The notes beneath the pieces were generated by a model that saw only the letters and a program-made list of their open reading frames with translations, was not told the origin of the DNA and did not search any database. From contig NZ_PJMQ01000001.1 in the NCBI RefSeq assembly GCF_002846335.1, forward strand, positions 434,001 to 498,000: 64,000 nucleotides of DNA, read 5' to 3'. Below, one piece after another: positions 7,573 through 16,465 of the stretch. Numbering within the stretch: the stretch's first letter is position 1; the number at the start of each line of letters is the position of its first letter. Both the position numbers and the translations under genes were made by a program. This stretch comes from Janthinobacterium sp. 61. Lineage in GTDB: Bacteria > Pseudomonadota > Gammaproteobacteria > Burkholderiales > Burkholderiaceae_D.

Positions 7573-8031
7573 ATGTCCGCACGTATGCTGTTCCCCTTGT
7601 TTCTGGGCGCCGCCGTAGCGCTGGCCGCCATGCCGGCACAAGCGCGAACGCCCAAGCTGTCGCTCGTTGAGCAAGCGCAGAGCTGCGACGGTGGCCACAC
7701 CTGTCCGTATTTCCCCGACGTCTACAAGGCGGATTACGCCTTTCGCAAGGCCTTCAATGTGGGCTTGAAAAAAGCCGGCCTGAAGCGACAGCGCTGGGTG
7801 CCGGACGGCGTGGCCAGTCCGCTCAAGCCTGTGGAGATCGATGGCAAGGCACGCCTGCTGAGCAGTGTTTGCGAACCGCACAATTGCGGCCACCACTACA
7901 CCATCCTGTACGATCCCGTCGAGCGCAGCATGACTGGCGTGTATATGGGCAGCGATGCCAAGGGCGGCTTGCGCACCGTGTACTTCGGCGAGCCCAGCAT
8001 CGCCGAAGCTGACTTGTTGTTCAAGAACTGA
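7573..8031 (+). CDS. Ivy-family lysozyme inhibitor, periplasmic
   Basis: A 152-residue protein with a signal peptide (MSARMLFPLFLGAAVALAAM, cleavage after PAQA). The mature part carries CEPHNC at residues 100-105, matching the CKPHDC loop with which Ivy proteins plug the active site of C-type lysozyme, followed by HHYTILYDP. Ivy protects the cell wall from host lysozyme or from the cell's own lytic transglycosylases. The start at 7573 is preferred because of the upstream TTAGGAG and because the signal peptide begins there; an in-frame ATG at 7504 would add 23 unlikely residues. The stop overlaps the next gene's start (TGATG), implying translational coupling. Confidence 0.85.
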   Translation: MSARMLFPLFLGAAVALAAMPAQARTPKLSLVEQAQSCDGGHTCPYFPDVYKADYAFRKAFNVGLKKAGLKRQRWVPDGVASPLKPVEIDGKARLLSSVCEPHNCGHHYTILYDPVERSMTGVYMGSDAKGGLRTVYFGEPSIAEADLLFKN

Positions 8032-8441
8032 TGCGCGCGCCACTGCGCATTTCCAGCGAGCGCGACGAACTTGACATCCCCATGATCCACCGCTACCTGA
8101 GCGAACAGTCGTATTGGAAGCGCGGCGTGGCGATTGAAACGGTGGGCAAGGGGATCGCCAACGCCCTGTGTTTTGGCGGCTATGTCGATGGCCAGCAAGT
8201 GGCTTTCGCCAGGGTAATCACCGACTACACGGATTTTGCCTATCTGCGCGATGTGTTTGTGCTGCCCGCTTTTCAGGGGCGGGGATATGGCAAGCAGATG
8301 GTGGCCGCCGTGCTCGGCGATGCACGCCTGCGCGATGTCGCCTGGATGCTGGGGACCGATGATGCGCATGGTCTGTATGCGGGCTTTGGTTTTGCGCCAC
8401 TGGAGGCACCGCAACAATACATGCGCCGCCCCGCGCCGTAG
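8031..8441 (+). CDS. GNAT-family N-acetyltransferase
   Basis: A 136-residue single-domain GNAT. The acetyl-CoA pyrophosphate loop is visible as LPAFQGRGYGKQMV (family pattern QxxGxG/A), preceded by the beta-strand FAYLRDVFVL and followed by LYAGFGFAPLE, the usual C-terminal strand-helix. The substrate cannot be inferred. The start codon overlaps the stop of the Ivy-like gene by one base, so the two are likely co-translated. Confidence 0.9.
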   Translation: MRAPLRISSERDELDIPMIHRYLSEQSYWKRGVAIETVGKGIANALCFGGYVDGQQVAFARVITDYTDFAYLRDVFVLPAFQGRGYGKQMVAAVLGDARLRDVAWMLGTDDAHGLYAGFGFAPLEAPQQYMRRPAP

Positions 8442-8482
8442 GAATTATCAAAAAAACCTTTGATTGGCAAGAAAACTATTAG

Positions 8483-8531
8483 CATTATTGTACTGAATAA
8501 TGTTGCATTGATAATGACGTCATGTCATTAT
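8483..8531. promoter_or_regulatory. Two palindromes upstream of aqpZ
   Basis: CATTATT-gtactg-AATAATG (8483-8502) and ATAATGAC-gtcat-GTCATTAT (8511-8531) lie 13-19 bp apart in an AT-rich patch between the GNAT gene and aqpZ. Neither has a T-run, so they look more like protein-binding operators than terminators. Function unproven. Confidence 0.4.
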
Positions 8532-8661
8532 TCGCGCTCTGCAGCGTGCAGTGCGTTGCTGGTGCTGTGCTTTGTCGTCGCCTTCGGGCGCGGGCAATGT
8601 TGGTGAGCGGTCCGATTGGTCGTCCCTGGCACGTTTTCTCGTCACTTTAAAGGAATACATC

Positions 8662-9351
8662 ATGAAACAATATGGAGCCGAATTTCTCGGCACGTTCTGG
8701 CTGGTGCTGGGCGGTTGCGGCAGCGCCGTACTTGCCGCTGGCTTTCCCGGTCTGGGCATCGGTTTTGCCGGCGTGGCGCTGGCGTTTGGTCTGACGGTGC
8801 TGACCATGGCCTACGCCATCGGCCACATCTCGGGTTGCCATTTGAATCCAGCCGTGTCGATCGGTCTGTGGGCCGGTGGCCGCTTTCCCGCCAATCAATT
8901 ATTGCCATACATTATCGCCCAAGTGCTGGGCGCCATCGTGGCCGGCGGCGTGCTGTACGTGATCGCCAGCGGGCAGGCCGGCTTCGATGTCAGCAAGGGC
9001 TTTGCCTCGAATGGTTATGGGGCCCATTCGCCGGGCGGCTATTCGATGCTGTCGGCGCTGGTGATTGAAATCGTGCTGACGATGTTCTTCCTGATCGTCA
9101 TCCTGGGTGCCACCGACAAGCGGGCGCCGGCCGGCTTTGCCCCACTGCCGATCGGCTTGGCGCTGACCCTGATTCACCTGATCAGTATCCCCGTGACGAA
9201 TACCTCCGTCAACCCGGCCCGCAGCACGGGCGTGGCCTTGTACGTGGGCGACTGGGCCACCAGCCAGCTGTGGCTGTTCTGGCTCGCTCCCATCATCGGT
9301 GCCTTGCTGGGCGCGCTGGCTTACCGCTTGATTGCTGGCGAGAAGAAGTAG
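8662..9351 (+). CDS. aqpZ: Aquaporin Z
   Basis: A 229-residue inner-membrane water channel with six transmembrane segments and two half-helix NPA loops: HLNPAVS (residues 60-66) and SVNPARS before the sixth segment. The sequence [18 protein letters not shown] is typical of AqpZ, including the selectivity-filter Arg after the second NPA, and length matches AqpZ (about 230). The start at 8662 follows AAGGA and begins the first membrane helix; the frame is open further upstream but that extension has no membrane logic. It is a single gene with an AT-rich, palindrome-bearing upstream region. Confidence 0.96.
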   Translation: MKQYGAEFLGTFWLVLGGCGSAVLAAGFPGLGIGFAGVALAFGLTVLTMAYAIGHISGCHLNPAVSIGLWAGGRFPANQLLPYIIAQVLGAIVAGGVLYVIASGQAGFDVSKGFASNGYGAHSPGGYSMLSALVIEIVLTMFFLIVILGATDKRAPAGFAPLPIGLALTLIHLISIPVTNTSVNPARSTGVALYVGDWATSQLWLFWLAPIIGALLGALAYRLIAGEKK

Positions 9352-9489
9352 CCGACAATGCTGGCGGCGTGGCTTGTCGGCTTACGCGCGGCTGCGCCAC
9401 GCTAAGCCGACCTACGAGGCTGGCATAGCGCCTGGTTGTCGGTGAAAAAGTAAGCCGACAATGCCGACAGCGTAGCTTGTCGACTTACG
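9350..9489. repeat. REP-like inverted repeat pair
   Basis: AGCCGACAA (9350-9358) pairs with TTGTCGGCT (9374-9382). GTAAGCCGACAA (9450-9461) pairs with TTGTCGACTTAC (9478-9489) with one mismatch. A further AAGCCGAC half-site lies near 9414. The first copy begins in the aqpZ stop codon and the second overlaps the stop of the convergent AraC gene. Such extragenic palindromes typically lie between convergent genes and may double as terminators. Confidence 0.7.
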
Positions 9490-10312
9490 CGGCGCGCCAC
9501 TCGCTGAGGTAGTGCTGCGGAGTGCGGCCCAGGATGCGGCGGAACATGGCGCTGAAGGCGCTGGGGCTGGCATAGCCCAGCGCATAGGCGATGGCCGCCA
9601 CGCCTTCGCCCCGGTCCAGGCGGCAAAATGCCTCGGCCAGATGGACTTGCTGCAGCCATTGGCGGTAGTGCAAGCCCGTTTCCTTGGGGAATAGACGGAT
9701 CAGGGTGCGCGCACTGGCACCCGCATCCTGGGCCCAGTCTTCGATGCTGCGCCGGCTGCCCGGCGCGCTCATGATGGCCGAGCAGACGGCCACCAGGCGG
9801 CGGTCGCGGGGCCAGGGTATGGCGATGGGCACGGTATCGGCCGCCGTCAGTTCAGACAGGATCAGGTGCGCGAGCCAGTCGCCGCGCCCCGCCAGCGCAT
9901 ATTCGATCGGTTCGGCCAGCAAGGCCAGGATCAGCTCGCGCAGCAGCCGGCTCACTTCCAGCACCTTGCAATCGGCGCCGTACGGGGCCGCCACCTGCGC
10001 ATCGATGTACACGGTGCGCATGCTCAGTTCACTCAAGATATGGACTTCATGCACGACGCCCACGGGGATCAGCAGGGCGCGCCGGGGCGGCAGGATCCAT
10101 ACGCCGTGCTCGGTGGAGACGCGCATCACGCCTTCCGTTGCATACAGCAGTTGCGCCCGCACATGGCTGTGCGGCGCCGTATAGTCGCCCACTGCATATT
10201 GCCTGGACATGGCCGTCACGGGCCGCGGTACGTGCTGGTAATCGTGCGAGCTGGTGCTGCGGCTGAAGGGCACGCCGTCGGGGTGGGTCTGGGCGGGTTG
10301 CTGGGTGTACAT
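9485..10312 (-). CDS. AraC-family transcriptional regulator
   Basis: A 275-residue regulator with an N-terminal cupin sensor domain (HSHVRAQLLYATEGVMRV, then LIPVGVVHEVHI) and a C-terminal double helix-turn-helix. The second HTH shows the AraC signature YALGYASPSAFSAMFRR ending in LGRTPQHYL. The overall form resembles NimR/YeaM-type AraC proteins. It is divergent from the MFS transporter gene starting at 10451, with 138 bp between, and so is the obvious candidate regulator of that pump. The inducer is unknown. The 3' end overlaps a REP-like repeat. Confidence 0.93.
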   Translation of the reverse strand: MYTQQPAQTHPDGVPFSRSTSSHDYQHVPRPVTAMSRQYAVGDYTAPHSHVRAQLLYATEGVMRVSTEHGVWILPPRRALLIPVGVVHEVHILSELSMRTVYIDAQVAAPYGADCKVLEVSRLLRELILALLAEPIEYALAGRGDWLAHLILSELTAADTVPIAIPWPRDRRLVAVCSAIMSAPGSRRSIEDWAQDAGASARTLIRLFPKETGLHYRQWLQQVHLAEAFCRLDRGEGVAAIAYALGYASPSAFSAMFRRILGRTPQHYLSEWRAA

Positions 10313-10450
10313 GTGGGCCGTTGGATTCTCACTTAATTGTCACTCAGTTGTCACTTAAGCGACGATTATTGGAAGTTATCAGTTCGATGACCATACTATA
10401 CTGGCTTCTTTGCCGGGCCGCCCGTCGTGCCCGATCATTGCGGAAGACAC

Positions 10451-11692
10451 ATGCACACAACACCACCTGCTCCAGCATTGGCCAAGTCCATGCCGGCGGC
10501 CCCCTCGCTTCATCGTTCCGAACAACAATCCGGTCTGGCCATGCACATCCTGGGCGCCGTTGCCTTCGTGCATTTGCTCAATGACTTGATCCAGGCCTTG
10601 TTGCCGTCGATTTACCCGATGCTGAAAGCCGAGTTTTCACTCAGTTTTACCCAGGTCGGCCTTATAACCCTGACGTTCCAGTGCACGGCATCGTTGCTGC
10701 AGCCCTGGATCGGCTTGTACACGGACCGCCGTCCGCTGCCATTCCTGTTGCCCATCGGCATGTGCTTTACCTTGGCCGGCGTGCTGATGCTGTCCATCGT
10801 CTCGACTTTCCCGACCCTGTTGCTCGCCTCTGGCCTGATCGGTGTCGGCTCGTCGACCTTCCACCCGGAAGCGTCGCGCGTGGCGCGCATGGCCTCGGGC
10901 GGGCGCTACGGCTTTGCGCAATCGCTGTTCCAGGTAGGCGGCAATGTGGGCTCTGCCCTGGGGCCGCTGCTGGCGGCGGCCGTCATCGTGAACCGTGGCC
11001 ACGGCAATATCGCCTGGTTCGGCCTGCTGGCCGTGCTGGCCATCGGCGTGCTGTACAAGGTCAGCCATTGGTACAGCGGCCACCTGGCCAGCTTTAAGCC
11101 GAAGGCGGGCGGGCATGGGCCGAACTTGTCGCGCAACAAGGTGATGGGCGCGCTGGGCGTGCTGGCCCTGCTGGTGTTCTCGAAGTACATCTACATGGCC
11201 AGCCTGTCGAGCTATTACACCTTCTACCTCATCGACAAATTCCACCTGTCGCTCGGCGATGCCCAGCTATACCTGTTCCTCTTCCTCGCGGCCGTGGCGG
11301 CCGGCACCTTCATGGGCGGTCCCATCGGCGACCGGATCGGCCGCAAGCGCGTGATCTGGATTTCCATCCTGGGCGCGGCGCCGTTTACCCTGCTGCTGCC
11401 GTATGTCGACCTGTTCTGGACGGCCGTCTTGACGGTGATCATCGGCTTCGTGATTTCGTCCGCGTTTTCCGCCATCGTCGTCTTTGCGCAGGAATTGGTG
11501 CCGGGCAAGGTGGGCATGATCGCGGGGATCTTCTTTGGCCTGATGTTCGGCGTGTCCGGCATTGCCGCCGCCGCCATGGGCCACCTGGCCGACGTGTCGG
11601 GCATCGCCTATGTGTATAAAATCTGCTCCTACCTGCCGCTGCTGGGCATATTGACGGTGCTGCTGCCGCATATCGAGCAGGCGAAAAAATAG
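10451..11692 (+). CDS. fsr: MFS transporter, fosmidomycin-resistance (Fsr) type
   Basis: A 413-residue inner-membrane protein with about 12 hydrophobic helices, beginning at GLAMHILGAVAFVHLLNDLI. Fsr-like hallmarks include FHPEASRVARMASGGRYGFA (loop after helix 4) and GGPIGDRIGRKRVIW (the second-half MFS motif). Homologues export fosmidomycin and related compounds by proton antiport. The start at 10451 follows GGAAG; an ATG at 10427 would add eight residues. The divergent AraC gene likely controls it. A strong GC hairpin follows the stop. The natural substrate here is unknown. Confidence 0.9.
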   Translation: MHTTPPAPALAKSMPAAPSLHRSEQQSGLAMHILGAVAFVHLLNDLIQALLPSIYPMLKAEFSLSFTQVGLITLTFQCTASLLQPWIGLYTDRRPLPFLLPIGMCFTLAGVLMLSIVSTFPTLLLASGLIGVGSSTFHPEASRVARMASGGRYGFAQSLFQVGGNVGSALGPLLAAAVIVNRGHGNIAWFGLLAVLAIGVLYKVSHWYSGHLASFKPKAGGHGPNLSRNKVMGALGVLALLVFSKYIYMASLSSYYTFYLIDKFHLSLGDAQLYLFLFLAAVAAGTFMGGPIGDRIGRKRVIWISILGAAPFTLLLPYVDLFWTAVLTVIIGFVISSAFSAIVVFAQELVPGKVGMIAGIFFGLMFGVSGIAAAAMGHLADVSGIAYVYKICSYLPLLGILTVLLPHIEQAKK

Positions 11693-11700
11693 GCCAATGT

Positions 11701-11728
11701 CGCGGGCGGGCTTGACGGCCCGCCCGCG
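11701..11728 (+). terminator. GC-rich hairpin after fsr
   Basis: CGCGGGCGGGC and GCCCGCCCGCG form an 11-bp perfect stem with a 6-nt loop. No T-run follows, so it may stabilise the mRNA end or act weakly. Confidence 0.5.
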
Positions 11729-11866
11729 CGCATGCGATATTTGTTCTATGATCATCTTCATCCTCCCTCCAGTTCTTGCATACCGCGCCGCTGCTGCGCT
11801 GTGTCCGTGTACCTGGCTTCGTGAGGATGCGGCCCGGCGCCGTTAAACTTTTTACTCCTCATTCCG

Positions 11867-11906
11867 ATGGCCACAGTGTTGAAAAACCTGTGGCCATTTT
11901 CTTTTT
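11867..11906 (+). terminator. Terminator-like hairpin in the cysS leader
   Basis: ATGGCCACAG and CTGTGGCCAT form a 10-bp perfect stem with an 11-nt loop. TTTTCTTTTT follows, ending 24 bp before the cysS ATG. It has every feature of an intrinsic terminator but lies upstream of its nearest gene, which suggests leader attenuation or a short upstream transcript. Confidence 0.65.
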
Positions 11907-11930
11907 CCGCGCCACTCTGGAAGGACACGC

Positions 11931-13307
11931 ATGACACTCCATCTGTACGACACGTATAGCCGCAGCCTGCGCCCGTTTGAACCCATCGCTCCGGGCCAGG
12001 CGGGCCTGTATGCCTGCGGTCCCACCGTCTACGATTACGCGCACATCGGCAACTTGCGCACCTATCTGTTCGTCGACGGCTTGCGCCGCGCGCTCGCGTT
12101 CAACGGCTTGCAGGTGCGCCACGTGATGAATATCACGGACGTGGGCCATTTGACGTCGGATGCGGACAGTGGCGACGACAAGGTCGAAGCGCGCAGCGCC
12201 CGCAGCGGCAAGTCCGCCTGGGACATCGCCTCTGAATTTACCCGCGCATTCGAGGGCGATCTGCGCCAGTTGAATATCCTGCCGCCTACCGTCTGGTGCC
12301 GCGCCACGGACCACATCGCGGAACAGATCGCGTTCATCGCCGACCTGGAAGCGAAGGGCTATACCTACCGCACCGCCGACGGCATTTACTTCGACACGAC
12401 GCGCCAGGACGATTATGGCAAGCTGGCGCGCCTGAAGCGCGATGGCCTGCAGGCGGGCAAGCGGGTGGAGCTGGGAGAGAAGCGCGATATCTGCGACTTC
12501 GCGCTGTGGAAGTTCAGTGGCGTGCCGGGACAGCGCCAGATGGAGTGGGACAGCCCCTGGGGCCTGGGTTTTCCTGGCTGGCACATCGAATGCTCGGCCA
12601 TGGCCGAAAAGCACCTGGGCGCGTATTTCGACATCCATTGCGGCGGCGAAGACCATGTGGCCGTCCACCACAGCAACGAAATCGCGCAGACGCAGGCGCG
12701 CCACGGCACGCGCCTGGCCAACTTCTGGCTGCACGGCGCTTTCCTCAAGACGCAGGAGGCGAAGATGTCGAAATCGTCGGGTGACTTCTTGCGCCTGCAA
12801 AGCCTGGTGGAGCAGGGAGTCGATCCGCTCGCTTACCGCTACCTGTGCCTGGGCGCCCATTACCGCAGCAGCCTCAATTTCACGGACGACGCCCTGCGTG
12901 CTGCCGCCAGCGGCCTGGCGCGCCTGCGCGTGGCCGTGCATGGCCTGGGTGATGCGGGCGGTGAAGCCGACCCCGCGTGGCTGGCGCGTTTTACGATCTG
13001 CATCAACGATGACTTGAATTATCCGCGCGCGCTGGCCGTGGCCTGGGAACTGCTGAAAAGTGATGTACCCGATAGCGCCAAAAAAGCGACCTTGCTGCGC
13101 TTCGACGAGGCGTTGGGCCTGGACTTGCTGCGCTGGCTGCCGGCGCAGGTGGACGTGCCGCAGCCGGTGCAGACATGGATGGCAGAGCGGGCCAGCGCCC
13201 GCGCGCAGCGCCTGTGGGCCGAGGCTGACCGCTTGCGCGCGCTGGCGCGTGCGGCCGGCTACGACATCGAGGATACGCCGCAGGGCCAGCAGGCGCGCGC
13301 CTTGTGA
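11931..13307 (+). CDS. cysS: Cysteinyl-tRNA synthetase
   Basis: A 458-residue class I aminoacyl-tRNA synthetase that charges tRNA-Cys. The HIGH-type motif is HIGN in [18 protein letters not shown], and the KMSKS loop reads [11 protein letters not shown]. Zinc ligands are visible: Cys in [10 protein letters not shown], Cys in WHIECSAMA, and the His/Glu cluster in [17 protein letters not shown]. Length is typical (about 460). GGAAGGACACGC precedes the ATG. A terminator-like hairpin in the leader suggests regulated read-through. Whether the genome has a second cysS cannot be seen. Confidence 0.96.
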   Translation: MTLHLYDTYSRSLRPFEPIAPGQAGLYACGPTVYDYAHIGNLRTYLFVDGLRRALAFNGLQVRHVMNITDVGHLTSDADSGDDKVEARSARSGKSAWDIASEFTRAFEGDLRQLNILPPTVWCRATDHIAEQIAFIADLEAKGYTYRTADGIYFDTTRQDDYGKLARLKRDGLQAGKRVELGEKRDICDFALWKFSGVPGQRQMEWDSPWGLGFPGWHIECSAMAEKHLGAYFDIHCGGEDHVAVHHSNEIAQTQARHGTRLANFWLHGAFLKTQEAKMSKSSGDFLRLQSLVEQGVDPLAYRYLCLGAHYRSSLNFTDDALRAAASGLARLRVAVHGLGDAGGEADPAWLARFTICINDDLNYPRALAVAWELLKSDVPDSAKKATLLRFDEALGLDLLRWLPAQVDVPQPVQTWMAERASARAQRLWAEADRLRALARAAGYDIEDTPQGQQARAL

Positions 13308-13363
13308 GTGCCTTATGCGTGCCGGCGGGGCATAATGTCCGCCTGATGAACGCGGGAGTTGCC

Positions 13364-13933
13364 GTGAAGCGTAGTGTGCTGCTATTGAGTTCTTGTCTTG
13401 CCTTCTCGTCCGCCCAGGCGGCCAGTGAATGTCCCGGCTTTCCCGCCCTGGCTACGTCGGGCGAGGCGCTGCTGGCGCAAGTGCGCGCGCTGCCGCCCGT
13501 CGGCATTGACCGTGAGCTGCAGGCGTGCGCGCCGGCGACCGTCATCGATTTCGCCTACAGCGGCGGCACCTTGTGCCGCTTTGGCGGCGAGGTCGATGCC
13601 GCGACAGCCGCCGTCACGCGCCTGGCGGAGGGCGATGAACTGGTCGAGTACTTGTATCTGTTCCCGTATGCGCCCGCCTCGCACGCGCGCTTGCTGGCGC
13701 TGCTGGCCGCGCATTTCAGCCAGGTCGACAAGGCGGCTTATCCACCCTTTCTGCAGGCCGCCAGGGCGGGCAAGGAAACCACGGCCCTGTTTGCGCATGG
13801 CGGCTACTATATCTCGCTGGGCAAGCCCACTGATGGCGATTCCGCCGCATGGTATTCGAATGTGATCTTTGAAAAAATGGACAAGCCCGCGCTGGGCGTG
13901 CGCAAAGTCTGCCAGGATGCTGCCGATGACTGA
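13364..13933 (+). CDS. Secreted hypothetical protein
   Basis: About 189 residues with a signal peptide (VKRSVLLLSSCLAFSSAQA, then ASECPGF). I prefer the GTG at 13364 because GGGAG lies 6-10 bases upstream and the signal begins there; ATGs at 13346 and 13304 are in frame. The mature part has three Cys (one each in SECPGF, LQACAPA and GTLCRFGG) plus one near the end (VRKVCQD), which could make two disulphides. No family recognised. The next gene starts inside its last codons in another frame (8-bp overlap), so the pair is probably coupled. Confidence 0.7.
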   Translation: MKRSVLLLSSCLAFSSAQAASECPGFPALATSGEALLAQVRALPPVGIDRELQACAPATVIDFAYSGGTLCRFGGEVDAATAAVTRLAEGDELVEYLYLFPYAPASHARLLALLAAHFSQVDKAAYPPFLQAARAGKETTALFAHGGYYISLGKPTDGDSAAWYSNVIFEKMDKPALGVRKVCQDAADD

Positions 13934-14477
13934 AGCCGACGCCTTTCCGGCGGCATTGTCCGGCACCTTGGCGGGGCTGTTGCCCGCGCTGTCCACAGGC
14001 CAGCTGCACGCGCCGTCGGCACCGTTTGACGTGCATCAGGATGGCAGGCCGCTGCGCATTCCCGTGCGCACCTATTACCAGCGCGAGCAGCTGCTGGCCT
14101 GTACGCAGCTGGCAGGCGACGCGGGCGTGCTCGCCCTGTGCCTGGGCACGCGCCACCATGACGGCCATTTGCGGGAAGCCTGTTTACGACAGTTGCTGCT
14201 GCAGGAGCGGGCATGGACGGCGCCGTTCGTCGTGCACCTGTGCGGCGAATACGTGCTGGAGATTGTCGAGGCAATTGAGGTGGCGCTGCCAGCCTGGAAT
14301 GCGGAAGCGCTGGCGCGCTATCTGCGGGAGAATCCCGCGTATGTGGCGACGCTGGAGCGGCGCGCCGTCAGCTACTGGAACTGCTACTATCGTTGGCAAT
14401 ATCCCGTGTGGAAAGCGTATCCGGGAAGCAGGGCCATGGCGGCCCTGCGTGCCTTGCAGGCGCTTACGCCTCGATAA
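13926..14477 (+). CDS. Conserved-looking hypothetical protein
   Basis: A 183-residue cytosolic-looking protein without signal or membrane segments. It has a helical, leucine-rich centre (LREACLRQLLLQERAWTAPFVV) and an aromatic C-terminal stretch (RRAVSYWNCYYRWQYPVWK). The start at 13926 is chosen because it overlaps the upstream stop, a typical coupling arrangement. It ends 14 bp inside the convergent dbpA gene. The combination of HLCGEYVLEIVEAIE and AALRALQAL suggests a real folded protein, but I do not recognise the family. Confidence 0.7.
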   Translation: MTEADAFPAALSGTLAGLLPALSTGQLHAPSAPFDVHQDGRPLRIPVRTYYQREQLLACTQLAGDAGVLALCLGTRHHDGHLREACLRQLLLQERAWTAPFVVHLCGEYVLEIVEAIEVALPAWNAEALARYLRENPAYVATLERRAVSYWNCYYRWQYPVWKAYPGSRAMAALRALQALTPR

Positions 14478-15891
14478 AGCGCATCTTGAAGCTGCGGCCC
14501 TTGATGTTGCCAAAGTCGCGGCCCAGCGTATTGCCCGCGTTCAGGCGCTTGAAGGCCGCTTCGGCCACCTTGCGGTCCAGCGCCACGTAGGTCATGAACT
14601 CGAATACGTTGATCTTGCCCACCTGCTCCTTGGTCAGGCCAGCGTCGCCCGTCAGTGCGCCCAGCAAGTCGCCCGGGCGCAGCTTGTCCTTCTTGCCGCC
14701 CATGATGCACAGGGTGACCATGGGCGCCGGCAGCGCCTCGATCCCGTCATCTTCAGCCAGTTCCTTCAGGTCGTGCCATTCGGCGGCGCTGTTCTGGTAC
14801 TGCTCGATCAGCTTGACCCATTTTTTCTCGTTTGGCGCGCACAGTGACAGGGCCAGGCCCTTCTTGCTGCCGCGGCCCGTGCGGCCGATGCGGTGGATGT
14901 GCACTTCCGTGTCTTTCGATACGTCGACGTTGATCACGGCGCCCAGGTCGGATATATCGAGGCCGCGCGCGGCAACGTCGGTGGCCACCAGCACGGAGCA
15001 ACTGCGGTTGGCGAACAGCACCAGGATTTCATCGCGCTCGCGCTGTTCCAGCTCGCCGTACAGGGCCAGCGCGGAAAAGCCTTGCTGGCGCAGTTCTTCG
15101 GCCAGTTCGCGGCAATGGACCTTGGTGTTGCAGAAGGCCAGGGTCGATTCCGGCTTGAAGTGTTTCAACAGCTTGCCGACGGCGCTATTGCGTTCGTCGA
15201 AGCCGATTTCATAGAAGCGCTGCTCGATCTTGTCGTTGTCATGCTGCGCCTCGACCGTCACTTCCAGCGGATTGACGAGGAACGATGCCGTGGCGCGGCG
15301 AATGTCTTCCGGATACGTGGCCGAGAACAGCAGGGTCTGGCGGCGTGCCGGGCAGGCGCTGACGATGCCGGCGATTTCCTCGTAAAAGCCCATGTCCGTC
15401 ATGCGGTCCGCTTCATCGAGCACCAGGGTCTGTACGTGGTTCAGGTTGATGGTGCCGCGGCCCAGGTGGTCGCGCATGCGGCCCGGCGTGCCGACGACGA
15501 TGTGGGCGCCATGTTCCAGCGAGGCGATTTGCGGGCGCATCGGTGCGCCGCCCGTCAGGGTCAGGATCTTGATGTTGCCGGCCGCGCGGGCCAGACGGCG
15601 CAGCTCATTGGCCACCTGGTCTGCCAGTTCGCGCGTGGGGCACAGCACCAGGCCCTGCACGGCAAACCAGGCCGGATTGAGCTTGTGCAGGATGCCGATA
15701 CCGAAGGCAGCGGTCTTGCCGCTGCCCGTTTTCGCCTGGGCGATCAAGTCGCGGCCATCGAGCACCGCCGGCAGGCTTTGCGCCTGGATGGTGGTCATCT
15801 CGTGGTAGCCGAGCGAGTCCAGATTGGCCAAAAAGGCGGGCGTCAGCGGCAGGCTGGAAAAAGAATTGGTGGTGGCAGTGGTCGTGTTCAT
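14464..15891 (-). CDS. dbpA: ATP-dependent RNA helicase DbpA
   Basis: A 475-residue DEAD-box helicase that acts late in 50S subunit assembly. Motifs in order: Q-motif region MTTIQAQSLP, Walker A AKTGSGKTAAF, PTRELADQV, TPGRM, LDEADRMTDMGF (DEAD), FSATYP (SAT), VATDVAARGLD and HRIGRTGR. The C-terminus is the DbpA-specific RNA-binding domain (VTLCIMGGKKDKLRPGDLLG), which recognises 23S rRNA hairpin 92. The ATG at 15891 is preferred over a GTG 36 bp upstream. The 3' end overlaps the convergent unknown gene by 14 bp. Confidence 0.96.
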   Translation of the reverse strand: MNTTTATTNSFSSLPLTPAFLANLDSLGYHEMTTIQAQSLPAVLDGRDLIAQAKTGSGKTAAFGIGILHKLNPAWFAVQGLVLCPTRELADQVANELRRLARAAGNIKILTLTGGAPMRPQIASLEHGAHIVVGTPGRMRDHLGRGTINLNHVQTLVLDEADRMTDMGFYEEIAGIVSACPARRQTLLFSATYPEDIRRATASFLVNPLEVTVEAQHDNDKIEQRFYEIGFDERNSAVGKLLKHFKPESTLAFCNTKVHCRELAEELRQQGFSALALYGELEQRERDEILVLFANRSCSVLVATDVAARGLDISDLGAVINVDVSKDTEVHIHRIGRTGRGSKKGLALSLCAPNEKKWVKLIEQYQNSAAEWHDLKELAEDDGIEALPAPMVTLCIMGGKKDKLRPGDLLGALTGDAGLTKEQVGKINVFEFMTYVALDRKVAEAAFKRLNAGNTLGRDFGNIKGRSFKMRFIEA

Positions 15892-15995
15892 AGGGGCGGA
15901 GCCGGTAAAAAGCGGGTGGATGGGCACAGTCTACAGGCTTACGCCCTTGTGCGGTGGTGTGGAAGCCGGCGGCAAACGGCCGCCCGCATGGGGTG

Positions 15996-16232
15996 TTAAT
16001 TATCGGGCGCCCAGATGGGCAAACCGGTCAGATCGAGTCCGGCGTCGCGTGTCCACACGGGCAAGCCAGTGGCGTCCGTCGGCTCCAGCAATTCGAGCTG
16101 TACCTGCTTCAGCGCCACCTTGCGCACGCGCGTGCGGCGCTGCGGTTCCGGCGCCGGCTCTGGCGCCTCGTGCGCTGGCAGCGGGCCGAAGCCGGGCAGG
16201 TCGATGGTGGCGTTGTCTTTTTTATCTCTCAT
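15996..16232 (-). CDS. Small hypothetical protein, 78 aa
   Basis: The start at 16232 follows AGAGG on the minus strand and gives a 78-residue charged protein (MRDKKDNATIDLPGFG, then a Pro/Glu-rich linker APEPAPEPQRR). The C-terminal half contains a near-repeat, TDATGLPVWTRDAG and LDLTGLPIWAPDN, a two-fold GLPxW motif. The open frame continues upstream to 16433, but that part has no sensible composition. No family recognised. It is co-oriented with dbpA. Confidence 0.55.
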   Translation of the reverse strand: MRDKKDNATIDLPGFGPLPAHEAPEPAPEPQRRTRVRKVALKQVQLELLEPTDATGLPVWTRDAGLDLTGLPIWAPDN

Positions 16233-16465
16233 TTCTGAACCTCTGGTCCCTGGCCGCGAAAAATGGCGCCGGGGAGCGGGCAAAAAGCTGTCCGCTGTGT
16301 GAATACTCTGTGCGTCTCGTCCACAAAACAAAAGCCCGGCTACTGGAGTCGGGCTCATTGTTGGAACAACCGTCAGGAATACCTGCCCTGCGGATTTAAG
16401 TGCGGCACGCAGTGTATCACAGGCGTGCCGCACTGTGGGAGGCGCCGCGATGTACCGATGCTTTA

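Noticed and set aside
11693..11930. T-box riboswitch upstream of cysS
   Set aside because: No specifier-loop stem or conserved T-box sequence is visible, and T-boxes are rare in Proteobacteria; only the terminator-like hairpin is supported.
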